Source: Panulirus ornatus
Taxonomy: Eukaryota > Arthropoda > Malacostraca > Decapoda > Palinuridae
Assembly (NCBI RefSeq): GCF_036320965.1
Contig: NC_092234.1
Location: 42,963,032-43,027,031, forward strand
Direction: 5' to 3'
Length of the DNA: 64,000 nucleotides
The translations under genes were made by a program, and so were the position numbers. This document shows positions 10,591 through 21,499 of this stretch, piece by piece (within the stretch, counting starts at the first letter, position 1; each line of letters starts with the position of its first letter). A model generated the notes under the pieces. That model was given only the letters and a program-made list of their open reading frames with translations. It was not told the origin of the DNA and searched no databases.

Positions 10591-12970
10591 GCTGGGGACA
10601 TACACACGCGGGGAGTGATCATCCTCCTCGAAGGCTCAGAGTGGGGTGCCTAAATGTGTGTGGATGTAACCAAGATGTGAAAAAAAGGAGAAGATAGGTA
10701 GTATGTTTGAGGAAAGGAACCTGGATGTTTGGCTCTGAGTGAAACGAAGCTCAAGGGTAAAGGGGAAGAGTGGTTTGGAAATGTCTGGGGAGTGAAGTCA
10801 GGGGTTAGTGAGAGGACAAGAGCAAGGGAAGGAGTAGCAATACTCCTGAAACAGGAGTTGTGGGAGTATGTGATAGAATGTAAGAAAGTAAATTCTCGAT
10901 TAATATGGGTTAAAAATTGAAAGTTGATGGAGAGAGGTGGGTGATTATTGGTGCATATGCACCTGGCATGAGAAGAAAGATCATGAGAGGCAAGTGTTTT
11001 GGGAGCACTAGACTGAGTGTGTTAGCGGTTTTGATGCACGAGACCGGTTTATAGTGATGGGTGATTTGAATGCAAAGGTGAGTAATGTGGCAGTTGAGGG
11101 AATAATTGGTATGCATGGGGTGTTCAGTGTTGTAAATGGAAATGGTGAAGAGCTTGTAGATTTATGTTGCTGAAAAAGGACTGATGATTGGGGAATTACC
11201 TGGATTAAAAAGCGAGATATACATAATATACTTATGAAAGTATGGAAGAGATTCCAGAGAGCGTTATTGGATTACGTGGTTAATTGACAGGCGTGCGAAA
11301 GAGAGACTTTTGGATGTTAATGTGCTGAGAGGTGCAACTGGAGGGATGTCTGATCATTATCTTTGGAGGCTAAGGTGAAGATTTATAGTATGGGTTTTCA
11401 GAAAGAGGAGTGAATGTTGGGGTGAAGAAGGTGGTGACAGAGTAATGGAGCTTGGGAAGGAGAACCTTGTGGGAGTACCAGGAGAGACTGTGTACAGAAT
11501 GGAAGAAGGTGAGAACAATGGAAGTAAGGGGAGTGGGGGAGGAAATGGATGTATTTAGGGAATCAGTGATGGATTGCGCAAAAGATGCTTGTGGCAGAGA
11601 AAGTGGAGGTGGGCCTGTTTAGAAGGGTAGAGATGGTGGAGAAGAAGTAAGATAATTAGTGAAAAGAGAAAAGAGAGGCATTTGGGACGCTTTTTGCAGG
11701 GAAAAAATGCAATTGAGTGGGAGAAGTATAAAAGAAAGAGACAGGAGGTCAAGAGAAAGGTGCAAGAGGTGAAAAAAAGGGCAAATGAGAGTTGGGGTGA
11801 GAGGGACTATCAGTAAATTTAGGGAGAATAAAAAGTTTGTTCTGGAAGGAGGTAAATAGGGTGCGTATTTAGACATGGGTGATATGGGTTAAACTTCAGT
11901 GAAGGGCGTAAATGGGGAGGTGATAACAAGTAGTGGTGATGTGAGAAGGAGATGGAATGAGTATTTTGAAGGTTTGTTGAATGTGTCTGATGATAGAGTG
12001 GCAATATAGGTGTTTTGTCGAGGTGGTGTGCAAAGTGAGAGGGTTAGGGAAAATGATTTGGTAAACAGAGAAGAGGTAGTAATAGCTTTGCGGAAGATGA
12101 AAGCGGCAAGGCATGCAGTTTGATGGTATTGCAAGTTGGATTTATTAAAAAAGGGGGTGACTGTATTGTTGACTGGTTGGTAAGGTTATTTAATGTATGT
12201 ATGACTCATGGTGAGGTGCCTGAGGATTGGCGGAATGCGTGCATAGTACCATTGTACAAAGGCAAAGGGGATAAGAGTGAGTGCTCAAATTACAGAGGTA
12301 TAAGTTTGTTGAGTATTCCTGGTAAATTATATGGGAGGGTATTGATGAGAGGTCTGAAGGCATGTAACAGAGCATCAGATTGGGGAAGAGCAGTGCGGTT
12401 TCAGAAGTGGTAGAGGATGTGTGGATCAGGTGTTTGCTTTGAAGAATGTATGTGAGAAATACTTAAGAAATAGCAAATGGATTTTTATGTAGCATTTATG
12501 GATCTGGAGAAGCATATGATAGAGTTGATAGAGATGCTCTGTGGAAGGTATTCAAGAATATATAGTGTGGGAGGCAAGTTGTTAGAAGCAGTGAAAAGTT
12601 TTTTATATCGAGATGTAAGGCATGTGTACAGTAGAAAGAAGGGACAGTGATTGTTCACAGTGAATGGAGGTTTGCGGCTGGGATGTGAGATGTCTCCATG
12701 GTTGTTTAATTTGTTTATGGATGGGGTTGTTAGGGAGGTAAATGCAGAGTCTGGAAAGAGGGGCAAGTATGAAGTCTGTTGGGGATGAGAGAGCTTGGGA
12801 AGTGAGTCAGTTGTTGTTCGCTGATGATACAGCGCTGGTGGCTGATTCATGTGAGAAACTGCAGAAGCTGGTGACGGAGTTTGGTAAAGTGTGTGGAAGA
12901 AGAAAGTTAAGAGTAAATGTGAATAAGAGCAAGGTTATTAGGTACAGTAGGGTTGAGGTTCAAGTCAATT
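10591..12970 (+). pseudogene. RTE-1 copy, nearly full length, riddled with small indels
   Basis: It begins in the 5' UTR (CATCCTCCTCGAAGGCTCAG at 10,620) and covers the endonuclease (SETKLKGKGEEW near 10,737) and most of the reverse transcriptase. It is base-for-base alignable with 16,277-18,640 but carries dozens of single-base insertions and deletions, so no frame is open for more than about 100 codons. Substitutions are comparatively few. That pattern looks more like uncorrected read error in one copy of a duplication than like natural decay. Confidence 0.85.
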
Positions 12971-13645
12971 GGGATGTAAGTTTGAATGGAGAAAAATTGG
13001 AGGAAATAAAGTGTGTCAGATATCTGGGAGCGGACTTAGCGGCGAATGGAACCATGGAAGCAGACGTTAGTCACAGGGTGGTGGAGGGGGTGAAGTTGCT
13101 AGGAGCGATGAAAAATGTGTGGAAGGAGAGAACATTATCTCAGCAAAAATGGGTGTATTTGAAGAAATATTTGTCTCAACAATTTGTATATGTTTGCGAG
13201 GCATGGGCTATAGATAGGGTTGTACAGAGGAGGGTGGATGTGTTGGAAATGAAACATTTGAGGACAAAATGTAGTGTGAGGTGGTGTGATTGAGTAAGTA
13301 ATGAAAGGGTAAGAGAGATGTATGGTAATAAAATGAGTGTGGTTGAGAGAGCAGAGGAGGATGTGTTGAAAGAGTTTGGATGTATGGAGAGAATGAGTAA
13401 GGAAAGATTGACAAAGAGGATATATGTGTCAGAGGTGGAGGGAACAAGGAGAAGCGGGAGACTAAATTGGAGATGGAAGGATGGAGTGTAAAAGATTTTG
13501 AGTAATCGAGGCCTGAACATACAGGAGGGTGAGAGGCATGCAGTGGAATCAAGTGAATTGGAACACTGTGGTATACCAGGGTTGACATGCTGTCAGTGGA
13601 CTGAACCAGGGCATGTGAAATGTCTGGAGGAAACCATGGAAAGGC
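12742..13645 (+). mobile_element. RTE-1 RT/C-terminal part, subfamily different from 16-19 kb copy
   Basis: One frame is open from 12,742 to 13,293 and holds the FADD box (QLLFADDTALVADSCEKLQK, about 12,810-12,870), NKSKVIRYSRVE and an LGADLAANGTME stretch. From about 12,970 rightwards it no longer matches the 18.6-kb copy closely. The element then reads through to the end of the coding region and stops inside the start of the 3' UTR at 13,645, where a minus-strand copy begins. Confidence 0.8.
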
Positions 13646-14255
13646 CTTCCCCACAAATCTTTACATGGTTTACCCCAGACACTTCACATGCCCAGGTTCA
13701 ATCCATTGACAGCACGTCAACCCCGGTATACCACATCGTTCCAATTCACTCTATTCCTTGCATGTCTCACTGTCCTGTATGTTCAGGCCCCGATCACTCA
13801 AAATCTTTTTCATTCCATCCTTCCACCTCCAATTTGGTCTCCCACTTCTCCTCATTCTCTCTACATCTGACACATATATCCTCTTTGTCAATCTTTCCTC
13901 ACTCATTCTCTCCAGGTGACCAAACCATTTCAATACACCCTCTTCTGCTCTCTCATCCACACTCTTTTTATTCCCACACATCTCTCGTACCTTTTCATTA
14001 CTTACCCAATCAAACCACCTCCCACCACATATTGTCCTCAAACATTTCATTTCCAACACATCCACCTTCCTCTGGACAACCCTACCTATAGCCCATGCCT
14101 CACAACCATTAACATTGTTTGAACCACTATTCCTTCAAACATACCCATTTTTTTCTCCGAGATAACGTTCTTACCTTTCACACATTCTTCAGTGCTCCCC
14201 AAACCTTTGCCCCCTCCCCCACCCTGTGACTCACTTCCGCTTCCATGGCTCATAA
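13646..14255 (-). mobile_element. RTE-1 copy, C-terminal coding part
   Basis: From the start of the 3' UTR (13,650) through the C-terminal region (VLKWFGHLERMSEERLTKRI, about 13,900) to just before the FADD box. A frame of 104 codons is open at 13,751-14,065. The right part repeats in the 559-bp array region at 8,390-8,576. Confidence 0.8.
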
Positions 14256-14310
14256 ATGTACATATATATATCATCATATGCACATATACATTTTATTTAT
14301 TTATCATTAT

Positions 14311-14938
14311 ACTTAATCGCCATCTTCCATGTTAACAAGGTAGCGCAAGAAAACAGACAAAAGAATGGCCCAACCCACCCACATACACATGTATATACAT
14401 AAACACCCGCACATGCACATATACATACCTATACATTTTAATGTATACGTACACAAACATATATATATATACATGTACATATTCATACTTGCTGCCTTCA
14501 CGCGTTCCTCTCGCCACCCCGCCACACATGAAATAGCACTCACACAAATACACCCGCTGCTGCCGCCATGAGGTAATGGTAGGAGAAGACAAAAAAGGCC
14601 ACATTTGGTCACACTCACTCTCTAGCTGTCATGTGTAATGCACTGAAACAAACGGTTTCCTTTTCACATCCAGGGCCCACAAAACTTTCCATGGTTTACC
14701 CCAGACGTTTTCCATGCTCTGGTTCAGTCCATTGACAGCACATTGACCCCGGTATACTACATCATTCCAGTTCACTCTATTCCTTGCGCGCCTTTCACTC
14801 TCTTGTATGTTCAGGCCCTGACTGCTCAAAATCTTTTTCACTCCATCCTTCCGCCTCCAATTTGGTCTCCCACTTCTTGTTCCCTCTACCTCTGACACAT
14901 ATATCCTCTTTCAATCTTTCCTCACTCATTCTCTCCAT
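14311..14938 (-). mobile_element. RTE-1 3' end (right copy of the 4.6-kb duplication)
   Basis: Same content as 8641-9268: tail hairpin, long 3' UTR, C-terminal codons ending near MERMSEER. The differences are mainly short indels. Confidence 0.8.
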
Positions 14939-14939
14939 A

Positions 14940-15215
14940 TGGAGACACATATACATACATATACATACACATGTACTTATCGTATTCTTTTGCCTTCATC
15001 CATTCCCGGTGCCATCCCACCCCACAGGAAACAGCATCACCACCCCCTACATCAGCAAGGTAGCACCAGGAAAACAGACAAAAAAAACCACATTCATTCA
15101 CACTCAGTCTCTAGCTGTCATTTGTAGTGCACTAAAACCATAACTTCCTATCCACGTCCAGGCCCCACAGACCTTTCCATGGTTAACCCCTGATGGTTCA
15201 CATGCCATGGTTCAG
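14940..15215 (-). repeat. RTE-1 variant 3' UTR piece (right duplicate)
   Basis: Counterpart of 9269-9545, with the tail core near 15,045-15,075 and a UTR ending near the coding stop. Confidence 0.65.
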
Positions 15216-15217
15216 TC

Positions 15218-16276
15218 CGCTGAAGAGAGAGTCGAGTATGCAGTCTTTTAGGAATGAAAGGGCCTTGGAAGTGAGATAGTTGTTGTTCGCCATTGATACA
15301 GCACTGGTGGCTGATTCAAGTGTGAAAATACAGAAGTTGGTGACTGAGTTTGGAAAAGTGTGAAAGAAGAAAGTTTAGAGGAGTTAATGTGAATAGTAGC
15401 AAGGATTAGGTTCATCAGGGTTGAGGGACAAATTAGTTGGGATGTGAGTTTGAATGGAAAAAAATTGGAGGAAGTGAAGTGTTTTAGATACCTGAGAGTG
15501 GACTTAGCAGCAGATGGAACCATGGAAGTGGAAGTGAGTCACAAGGTGGGGAAGGGGGCAAAGGTTCTGGGGGAGATGAAGAGTGTGGAAAGAAAGAATG
15601 TTATCTGGGAGAGCAAAAATGGGTATGTTTGAAGGAAGGGACAATATGTGGTGTGAGGTGGTTTGATCAAGTAAGTAATGAAAGGGTAAGAGAGATGCAT
15701 GGTAATAAAAAGTGTGGTTGAGAGAGCAGAAGAGGGTGTGTTGAAATGGTTTGGACACATGGAGAGAATGATTGAGGAAAGATTGACTGAGAGGATATGT
15801 GTGTCAGAGGTGGAGGGAACAAGGAGAAGCGGGAGACCAAATTGGGGGTGGAAGGATGGGGTGAAAAATATTTTGAGTGATTGGGGCCTGAACATACAGG
15901 AGGTTGAGAGGCATGCAAGGAATAGAGTGAATTGGAACGATGTGGTATACCAGGGTCGACGTACTGTCAATGAATTGAACCAGGGCATGTGAAACTTCTG
16001 GGGTATACCATGGAAAGGTCTGTGGTGCCTGGATGTGGATAGGGAACTGTGGTTTTGATGCATTACACATGGCAACTAGAGACTGAGTGTGAGTAAATGT
16101 GGCTTTTTTTTCTTTTTTTTTATCTGTTGTCCTCATGCTACCTCGCTGAAGTGGGGGGTAGCAATGATGTTCCTGTGGGGCAGGGTGGCACTGGGAATGG
16201 ATTGAAGGCAGGCAAATATGAATATGTACATGTTTATATTTGTATATGTATGTGTATGTCACGCGGGGACATACAC
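15218..16276 (+). mobile_element. 5'-truncated RTE-1 copy with variant 3' UTR
   Basis: It holds a decayed FADD region (about 15,285), a region open at 15,699-15,992 with VLKWFGHMERMIEERLTERI, and the end NWNDVVYQGRRTVNELNQGM. The UTR ends with the hairpin TGCTACC...GGTAGCA at about 16,136-16,163. It is joined directly to the 5' UTR of the next RTE-1 copy without a simple tail. Confidence 0.85.
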
Positions 16277-18435
16277 ACGCGGGGAGTGATCATCCTCCTC
16301 GAAGGCTCAGAGTGGGGTGCCTAAATGTGTGTGGATGTAACCAAGATGTGAAAAAAGGAGAGATAGGTAGTATGTTTGAGGAAAGGAACCTGGATGTTTT
16401 GGCTCTGAGTGAAACGAAGCTCAAGGGTAAAGGGGAAGAGTGGTTTGGAAATGTCTGGGGAGTGAAGTCAGGGGTTAGTGAGAGGACAAGAGCAAGGGAA
16501 GGAGTAGCAATACTCCTGAAACAGGAGTTGTGGGAGTATGTGATAGAATGTAAGAAAGTAAATTCTCGATTAATATGGGTAAAATTGAAAGTTGATGGAG
16601 AGAGGTGGGTGATTATTGGTGCATATGCACCTGGGCATGAGAAGAAAGATCATGAGAGGCAAGTGTTTTGGGAGCAGCTGAATGAGTGTGTTAGCGGTTT
16701 TGATGCACGAGACCGGTTTATAGTGATGGGTGATTTGAATGCAAAGGTGAGTAATGTGGCAGTTGAGGGAATAATTGGTATACATGGGGTGTTCAGTGTT
16801 GTAAATGGAAATGGTGAAGAGCTTGTAGATTTATGTGCTGAAAAAGGACTGATGATTGGGAATACCTGGTTTAAAAAGCGAGATATACATAAGTATACTT
16901 ATGTAAGTAGGAGAGATGGCCAGAGAGCGTTATTGGATTACGTGTTAATTGACAGGCGTGCGAAAGAGAGACTTTTGGATGTTAATGTGCTGAGAGGTGC
17001 AACTGGAGGGATGTCTGATCATTATCTTGTGGAGGCTAAGGTGAAGATTAGTATGGGTTTTCAGAAAAGAGGAGTGAATGTTGGGGTGAAGAAGGTGGTG
17101 AGAGTAAGTGAGCTTGGGAAGGAGACCTGTGTGGGGAAGTACCAGGAGAGACTGTGTACAGAATGGAAGAAGGTGAGAACAATGGAAGTAAGGGGAGTGG
17201 GGGAGGAATGGGATGTATTTAGGGAATCAGTGATGGATTGCGCAAAAGATGCTTGTGGCATGAGAAGAGTGGGAGGTGGGCTGTTTAGAAAGGGTAGTGA
17301 GTGGTGGAATGAAGAAGTAAGAGTATTAGTGAAAGAGAAGAGAGAGGCATTTGGACGATTTTTGCAGGGAAAAAATGCAATTGAGTGGGAGAAGTATAAA
17401 AGAAAGAGACAGGAGGTCAAGAGAAAGGTGCAAGAGGTGAAAAAAAGGGCAAATGAGAGTTGGGGTGAGAGACTATCAGTAAATTTTAGGGAGAATAAAA
17501 AGATGTTCTGGAAGGAGGTAAATAGGGTGCGTAAGACAAGGGAGCAAATGGGAACTTCAGTGAAGGGCGTAAATGGGGAGGTGATAACAAGTAGTGGTGA
17601 TGTGAGAAGGAGATGGAATGAGTATTTTGAAGGTTTGTTGAATGTGTCTGATGATAGAGTGGCAGATATAGGGTGTTTTGGTCGAGGTGGTGTGCAAAGT
17701 GAGAGGGTTAGGGAAAATGATTTGGTAAACAGAGAAGAGGTAGTAATAGCTTTGCGGAAGATGAAAGCCGGCAAGGCAGCAGGTTTGGATGGTATTGCAG
17801 TGGAATTTATTAAAAAAGGGGGTGACTGTATTGTTGACTGGTTGGTAAGGTTATTTAATGTATGTATGACTCATGGTGAGGTGCCTGAGGATTGGCGGAA
17901 TGCGTGCATAGTACCATTGTACAAAGGCAAAGGGGATAAGAGTGAGTGCTCAAATTACAGAGGTATAAGTTTGTTGAGTATTCCTGGTAAATTATATGGG
18001 AGGGTATTGATTGAGAGGGTGAAGGCATGTACAGAGCATCAGATTGGGGAAGAGCAGTGCGGTTTCAGAAGTGGTAGAGGATGTGTGGATCAGGTGTTTG
18101 CTTTGAAGAATGTATGTGAGAAATACTTAGAAAAGCAAATGGATTTGTATGTAGCATTTATGGATCTGGAGAAGGCATATGATAGAGTTGATAGAGATGC
18201 TCTGTGGAAGGTATTAAGAATATATAGTGTGGGAGGCAAGTTGTTAGAAGCAGTGAAAAGTTTTTATCGAGGATGTAAGGCATGTGTACGTGTAGGAAGA
18301 GAGGAAAGTGATTGGTTCTCAGTGAATGTAGGTTTGCGGCAGGGGTGTGTGATGTCTCCATGGTTGTTTAATTTGTTTATGGATGGGGTTGTTAGGGAGG
18401 TAAATGCAAGAGTCTGGAAAGAGGGGCAAGTATGA
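16240..18435 (+). CDS. RTE-1 protein: endonuclease plus N-terminal reverse transcriptase
   Basis: A 731-codon open frame. The product would nick target DNA and copy its own RNA from the nick (target-primed reverse transcription). Endonuclease residues are visible: N29 (LNVCG), E58 (SETK), Y129 (GAYAPG), D165/N167 (GDLNAK), D233 and D260-H261 (SDHYLV). RT follows: GKAAGLDGIAVEFIKKGG, NYRGISLLSIPGK, EEQCGFRSGRG, motif A FMDLEKAYD with Asp about 642, and GLRQGCVMSPW about 698-708. The true start is unclear: residues 1 to about 20 come from the preceding element's tail, and the first Met inside the domain is residue 45, after N29. The frame ends early because of a one-base loss near 18,414 relative to the copy at 62,060. 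Confidence 0.9.
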   Translation: MYMYVYVTRGHTHAGSDHPPRRLRVGCLNVCGCNQDVKKGEIGSMFEERNLDVLALSETKLKGKGEEWFGNVWGVKSGVSERTRAREGVAILLKQELWEYVIECKKVNSRLIWVKLKVDGERWVIIGAYAPGHEKKDHERQVFWEQLNECVSGFDARDRFIVMGDLNAKVSNVAVEGIIGIHGVFSVVNGNGEELVDLCAEKGLMIGNTWFKKRDIHKYTYVSRRDGQRALLDYVLIDRRAKERLLDVNVLRGATGGMSDHYLVEAKVKISMGFQKRGVNVGVKKVVRVSELGKETCVGKYQERLCTEWKKVRTMEVRGVGEEWDVFRESVMDCAKDACGMRRVGGGLFRKGSEWWNEEVRVLVKEKREAFGRFLQGKNAIEWEKYKRKRQEVKRKVQEVKKRANESWGERLSVNFRENKKMFWKEVNRVRKTREQMGTSVKGVNGEVITSSGDVRRRWNEYFEGLLNVSDDRVADIGCFGRGGVQSERVRENDLVNREEVVIALRKMKAGKAAGLDGIAVEFIKKGGDCIVDWLVRLFNVCMTHGEVPEDWRNACIVPLYKGKGDKSECSNYRGISLLSIPGKLYGRVLIERVKACTEHQIGEEQCGFRSGRGCVDQVFALKNVCEKYLEKQMDLYVAFMDLEKAYDRVDRDALWKVLRIYSVGGKLLEAVKSFYRGCKACVRVGREESDWFSVNVGLRQGCVMSPWLFNLFMDGVVREVNARVWKEGQV

Positions 18436-18770
18436 AGTCTGTTGGGGATGAGAGAGCTTGGGAAGTGAGTCAGTTGTTGTTCGCTGATGATACAGCGCTG
18501 GTGGCTGATTCATGTGAGAAACTGCAGAAGCTGGTGACTGAGTTTGGTAAAGTGTGTGGAAGAAGAAAGTTAAGAGTAAATGTGAATAAGAGCAAGGTTA
18601 TTAGGTACAGTAGGGTTGAGGTTCAAGTCAATTGGGAGGTGAGTTTGAATGGAGAAAAACTGGAGGAAGTGAAGTGTTTTAGATATCTGGGAGTGGATCT
18701 GTCAGCGGATGGAACCATGGAAGCGGAAGTGGATCATAGGGTGGGGGAGGGGGCGAAAATTTTTGGGAGC
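18432..18770 (+). pseudogene. RTE-1 reverse transcriptase catalytic segment (shifted frame)
   Basis: Continues the previous CDS in another frame. It holds the catalytic FADD at 18,480-18,491 inside QLLFADDTALVADSCEK, NVNKSKVIRYSR and SLNGEKLEEVKCFRYLGVDL. These are RT motifs C, D and E. An extra T near 18,762 (ATTTTTGGG against ATTCTGGG in the 26.1-kb copy) returns the sequence to the first frame, so two opposite one-base changes bracket this segment. Confidence 0.85.
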
Positions 18771-19149
18771 CTTGAAAAATGTGTGGAAGTCGAGAACATT
18801 ATCTCGGAAAGCAAAAATGGGTATGTTTGAAGGAATAGTGGTTCCAACAATGTTGTATGGTTGCGAGGCGTGGGCTATGGATAGAGTTGTGCGCAGGAGG
18901 ATGGATGTGCTGGAAATGAGATGTTTGAGGACAATGTGTGGTGTGAGGTGGTTTGATCGAGTAAGTAACGTAAGGGTAAGAGAGATGTGTGGAAATAAAA
19001 AGAGCGTGGTTGAGAGAGCAGAAGAGGGTGTTTTGAAATGGTTTGGGCACATGGAGAGAATGAGTGAGGAAAGATTGACCAAGAGGATATATGTGTCGGA
19101 GGTGGAGGGAACGAGGACCAAATTGGAGGTGGAAAGATGGAGTGAATAA
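18709..19149 (+). pseudogene. RTE-1 C-terminal region
   Basis: This returns to the frame of the 731-codon segment. Visible motifs: LYGCEAWAMDRVVRRRMDVL, MCGNKKSVVERAEEGVLKWF, GHMERMSEERLTKRIYVSEV. This is the conserved domain after the RT of RTE-type elements; its job is not well known. An 11-base loss near 19,107 destroys the RRSGRPNWRWKDGVKKIL motif seen in other copies and shifts the frame to a stop at 19,149. Confidence 0.85.
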
Positions 19150-19475
19150 GATTTTGTGTGATCGGGGCCTGAACATGCAGGAGGGTGAAAGGAGGGCAAG
19201 GAATAGAGTGAATTGGAGCGATGTGGTATACAGGGGTTGACGTGCTGTCAGTGGATTGAATCAAGGCATGTGAAGCGTCTGGGGTAAACCATGGAAAGCT
19301 GTGTAGGTATGTATATTTGCGTGTGTGGACGTGTGTATGTACATGTGTATGGGGGGGGGGTTGGGCCATTTCTTTCGTCTGTTTCCTTGCGCTACCTCGC
19401 AAACGCGGGAGACAGCGACAAAGTATAAAAAAAAAAAAAAAAATGTATATGTACATGAAATGGTACATTGTACAT

Positions 19476-19740
19476 TGCCATTTCATGTATGGCGGGGTGG
19501 CGACGGGAATGGATGAAGGCAGCAAGTATGAATATGTGCATGTGTATATATGTATATGTCTGTGTATGTGGATGTATGTATACATTGAAATGTATAAGTA
19601 TGCATATGTGCGTGTGTGGGCGTGTATGTATATACATGTGTATGTGGGTGGGTTGGGCCATTCTTTTGTCAGTTTCCTTGCACTACCTCACTAATGCAGA
19701 AAACAGCAACAAAGTATAATAGATAGATAAAAAAATGTAT
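19476..19740 (+). repeat. RTE-1 3' UTR piece with tail
   Basis: Second half of the long 3' UTR (CATTTCATGTATGGCGGGG) through the terminal hairpin at about 19,675-19,715, then an ATAG/ATAA simple tail. It has no coding part. Confidence 0.75.
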
Positions 19741-19759
19741 ATATACGTGTATGAACGTT

Positions 19760-19814
<55 letters not shown>

Positions 19815-19893
19815 ATATGAGTGGATGGGTCATTCTTCATCTATTTCCTGGTGCTTCTTCACTGACGCCGGAAATGGCAATCAAGTATAATAG
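19741..19893 (+). repeat. (TA)n(GT)n microsatellite and variant tail hairpin
   Basis: TA repeats at about 19,763-19,799 and GT to 19,814. A tail core follows, in the variant TTTCCTGGTGCTTCTTCACTG form, with closing half GGAAATGGCA (about 19,845-19,885). Confidence 0.75.
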
Positions 19894-19919
19894 AAATAAT
19901 GATGATATATATATACATG

Positions 19920-20735
19920 TAGTTCCAACAGTATTATATGGTTGAAAGGCATGGGCTATAGAAAGGGTTGAATGGAGGAGGATGGATGTGTTGGAAATGA
20001 AATGTTTGAGTACAATATGTGATGAGGTGGTTTGATCCTGAAAGGGTAAGTGAGATGTGTGGTAATAAAAAGAGTGTGGTTGAGAGAGCAGAAGAGGGTG
20101 TGTTGAAGTGGTTTGGACATATGGAGAGAATGAGTGCGGAGAGATTGACAAAGAGGATATATGTGTCAGAGGTTGAGAGAACAAGGAGAAGCAGACCAAA
20201 TTTTAGATGGAAGGATTGAGTGAAAAAGATTTTGAGCAGTCAGGGCCTGAACATACAGGAGGGTGAAAGGCTTGCAAGTAATAGAGTGGATTGGAACAAT
20301 GTGGTATGCCTGGGTCGATGTGCTCTCACTGGATTGAACCAAGGCATGTGAAGCGTCTGGGGTAAACCATGGAAAGTTTTGTGGGGCCTGGATGTGGAAA
20401 GGAAGCTGTGGTTTTGGTGCATTACACATGACAGCTAGAGATTGAGTGTGAACGATTGTTGCCTTTGTTATCTTTTCCTAGCGCTACCTCGCACACATGC
20501 GGGGGAGGTGGGTGCCATTTCATGTGTGGCGGGATGGCAACAGGGAGTGGATGAAAGCAGCAATTATGAATATGTACATGTGTATGTATGTGTTGAAATG
20601 TTTAGGTATGTATATGTGCGTGTGTGGGCATTTATGTGTATACATGTGTATGTGGGTGGGTTGGGCCATTCTTTCGTCTGTTTCCTTGCACTACCTCGCT
20701 GAAGCAGGAGACAGCGACTAAGTATAATGAATAAG
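19920..20735 (+). mobile_element. 5'-truncated RTE-1 copy
   Basis: It starts at the LYG(C)KAWA motif, decayed to a stop, and runs through MCGNKKSVVERAEEGVLKWF (open at 20,019-20,219), a stop, the long 3' UTR and the tail hairpin at 20,685-20,725. Confidence 0.8.
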
Positions 20736-20983
20736 ATAAATGTATATACTGTCTCTTCCCATCCATACATGCAACCAGAAAAAATGTAAATATAAAAATT
20801 AAGCTTGGCCATATGTCCACCATAGCTAACAGCTGCGTTTGTAAGACAGTGACTGTCATTATGTAAATCACAGCATCTCTTTCAGTTCTCGTTCCCAGGT
20901 ATCATTCTGTAAGCACACATTATTCAAGTGAACGTAATGAATTTTCATGCTGGATTGAACCAGTTTTGTATTAAGCTTCAAAG

Positions 20984-21232
20984 GTGACAAGCAGGAGGAA
21001 AAACCCATCACATGTTGATAGATCTGGTAAGAAGCCAAGGAAGACTCTTGATTTGGAATTGAAAATGAAGATATTCACCCAATATGAAGGAGAAATAAAA
21101 GTTGATGTGATTGCACGTGATCTACAGTTGTCCCATTTGATGGTCTCCATAATTTCAAAGGACAAAGAAAAAATATGTGAAGCAGTGAAAGGTTCAGCAA
21201 GTATGAAGTCTACAATAATAACATTGCAATGA
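20984..21232 (+). pseudogene. Tigger transposase N-terminal helix-turn-helix
   Basis: 82 codons. RKTLDLELKMKIFTQYEGE, then KVDVIARDLQLSHLMVSII, then KDKEKICEAVKGSASMKS, is the CENP-B/pogo-type N-terminal DNA-binding helix-turn-helix. It would bind the transposon ends. The stop at 21,232 replaces a longer frame, since the text continues as a transposase in another frame. Domestication as a small DNA-binding protein is possible in principle, but the second copy is also broken. Confidence 0.75.
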
Positions 21233-21310
21233 CAAGGGCCCATCCATGAAATGAAAATGTTGTTGATGCTGTAAATTGAAGATTAAATTGAAAAATGTGT
21301 ACCACTAAGC

Positions 21311-21499
21311 TTGCTAACAATCCAGGCGAAGGCCAGAAGTCTTTTTGAGACTTTGAAAGAGAAAGAGAGGAAGGATTACATCGAGAACCTCACAGCAGTC
21401 ATGGTTGGTTCAATAGATGTAAAAGAAGATATAGCTTGCACAATGTTTGAGTCACAGGTGAAGCAGCAGTTGCTGACAAAGGGGCTGCCAAAAAGGTAG
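21311..21499 (+). pseudogene. Tigger transposase second DNA-binding part (CENP-B-type)
   Basis: LLTIQAKARSLFETLKEKE resembles the second helix-turn-helix of Tigger transposases. The usual 'GWFNRF' block follows in a shifted frame (ATGGTTGGTTCAATAGATG at 21,401). The frame stops at 21,499 and no catalytic aspartates follow. Confidence 0.7.

Larger units (their letters stand above)
16277..19426 (+). mobile_element. Nearly full-length RTE-1 non-LTR retrotransposon
   Basis: This is the best copy in the window. It starts in the 5' UTR, missing roughly the first 100 bases seen in the minus copy at 25.2-25.38 kb. It then encodes endonuclease, reverse transcriptase and C-terminal region, and ends with the short-type 3' UTR, tail hairpin (19,388-19,420) and an A-run. 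The UTR is the deleted short form shared with copies ending at 26.78, 38.81, 43.1, 59.45 and 63.08 kb. The frame is broken by a one-base loss near 18,414, a one-base gain near 18,762 that restores the frame, and an 11-base loss near 19,107. Confidence 0.9.

Noticed and set aside
20984..21232. Domesticated CENP-B-like host gene
   Set aside because: It lies in a transposon whose second copy is the same length and also broken; the frame is cut where a transposase would go on.
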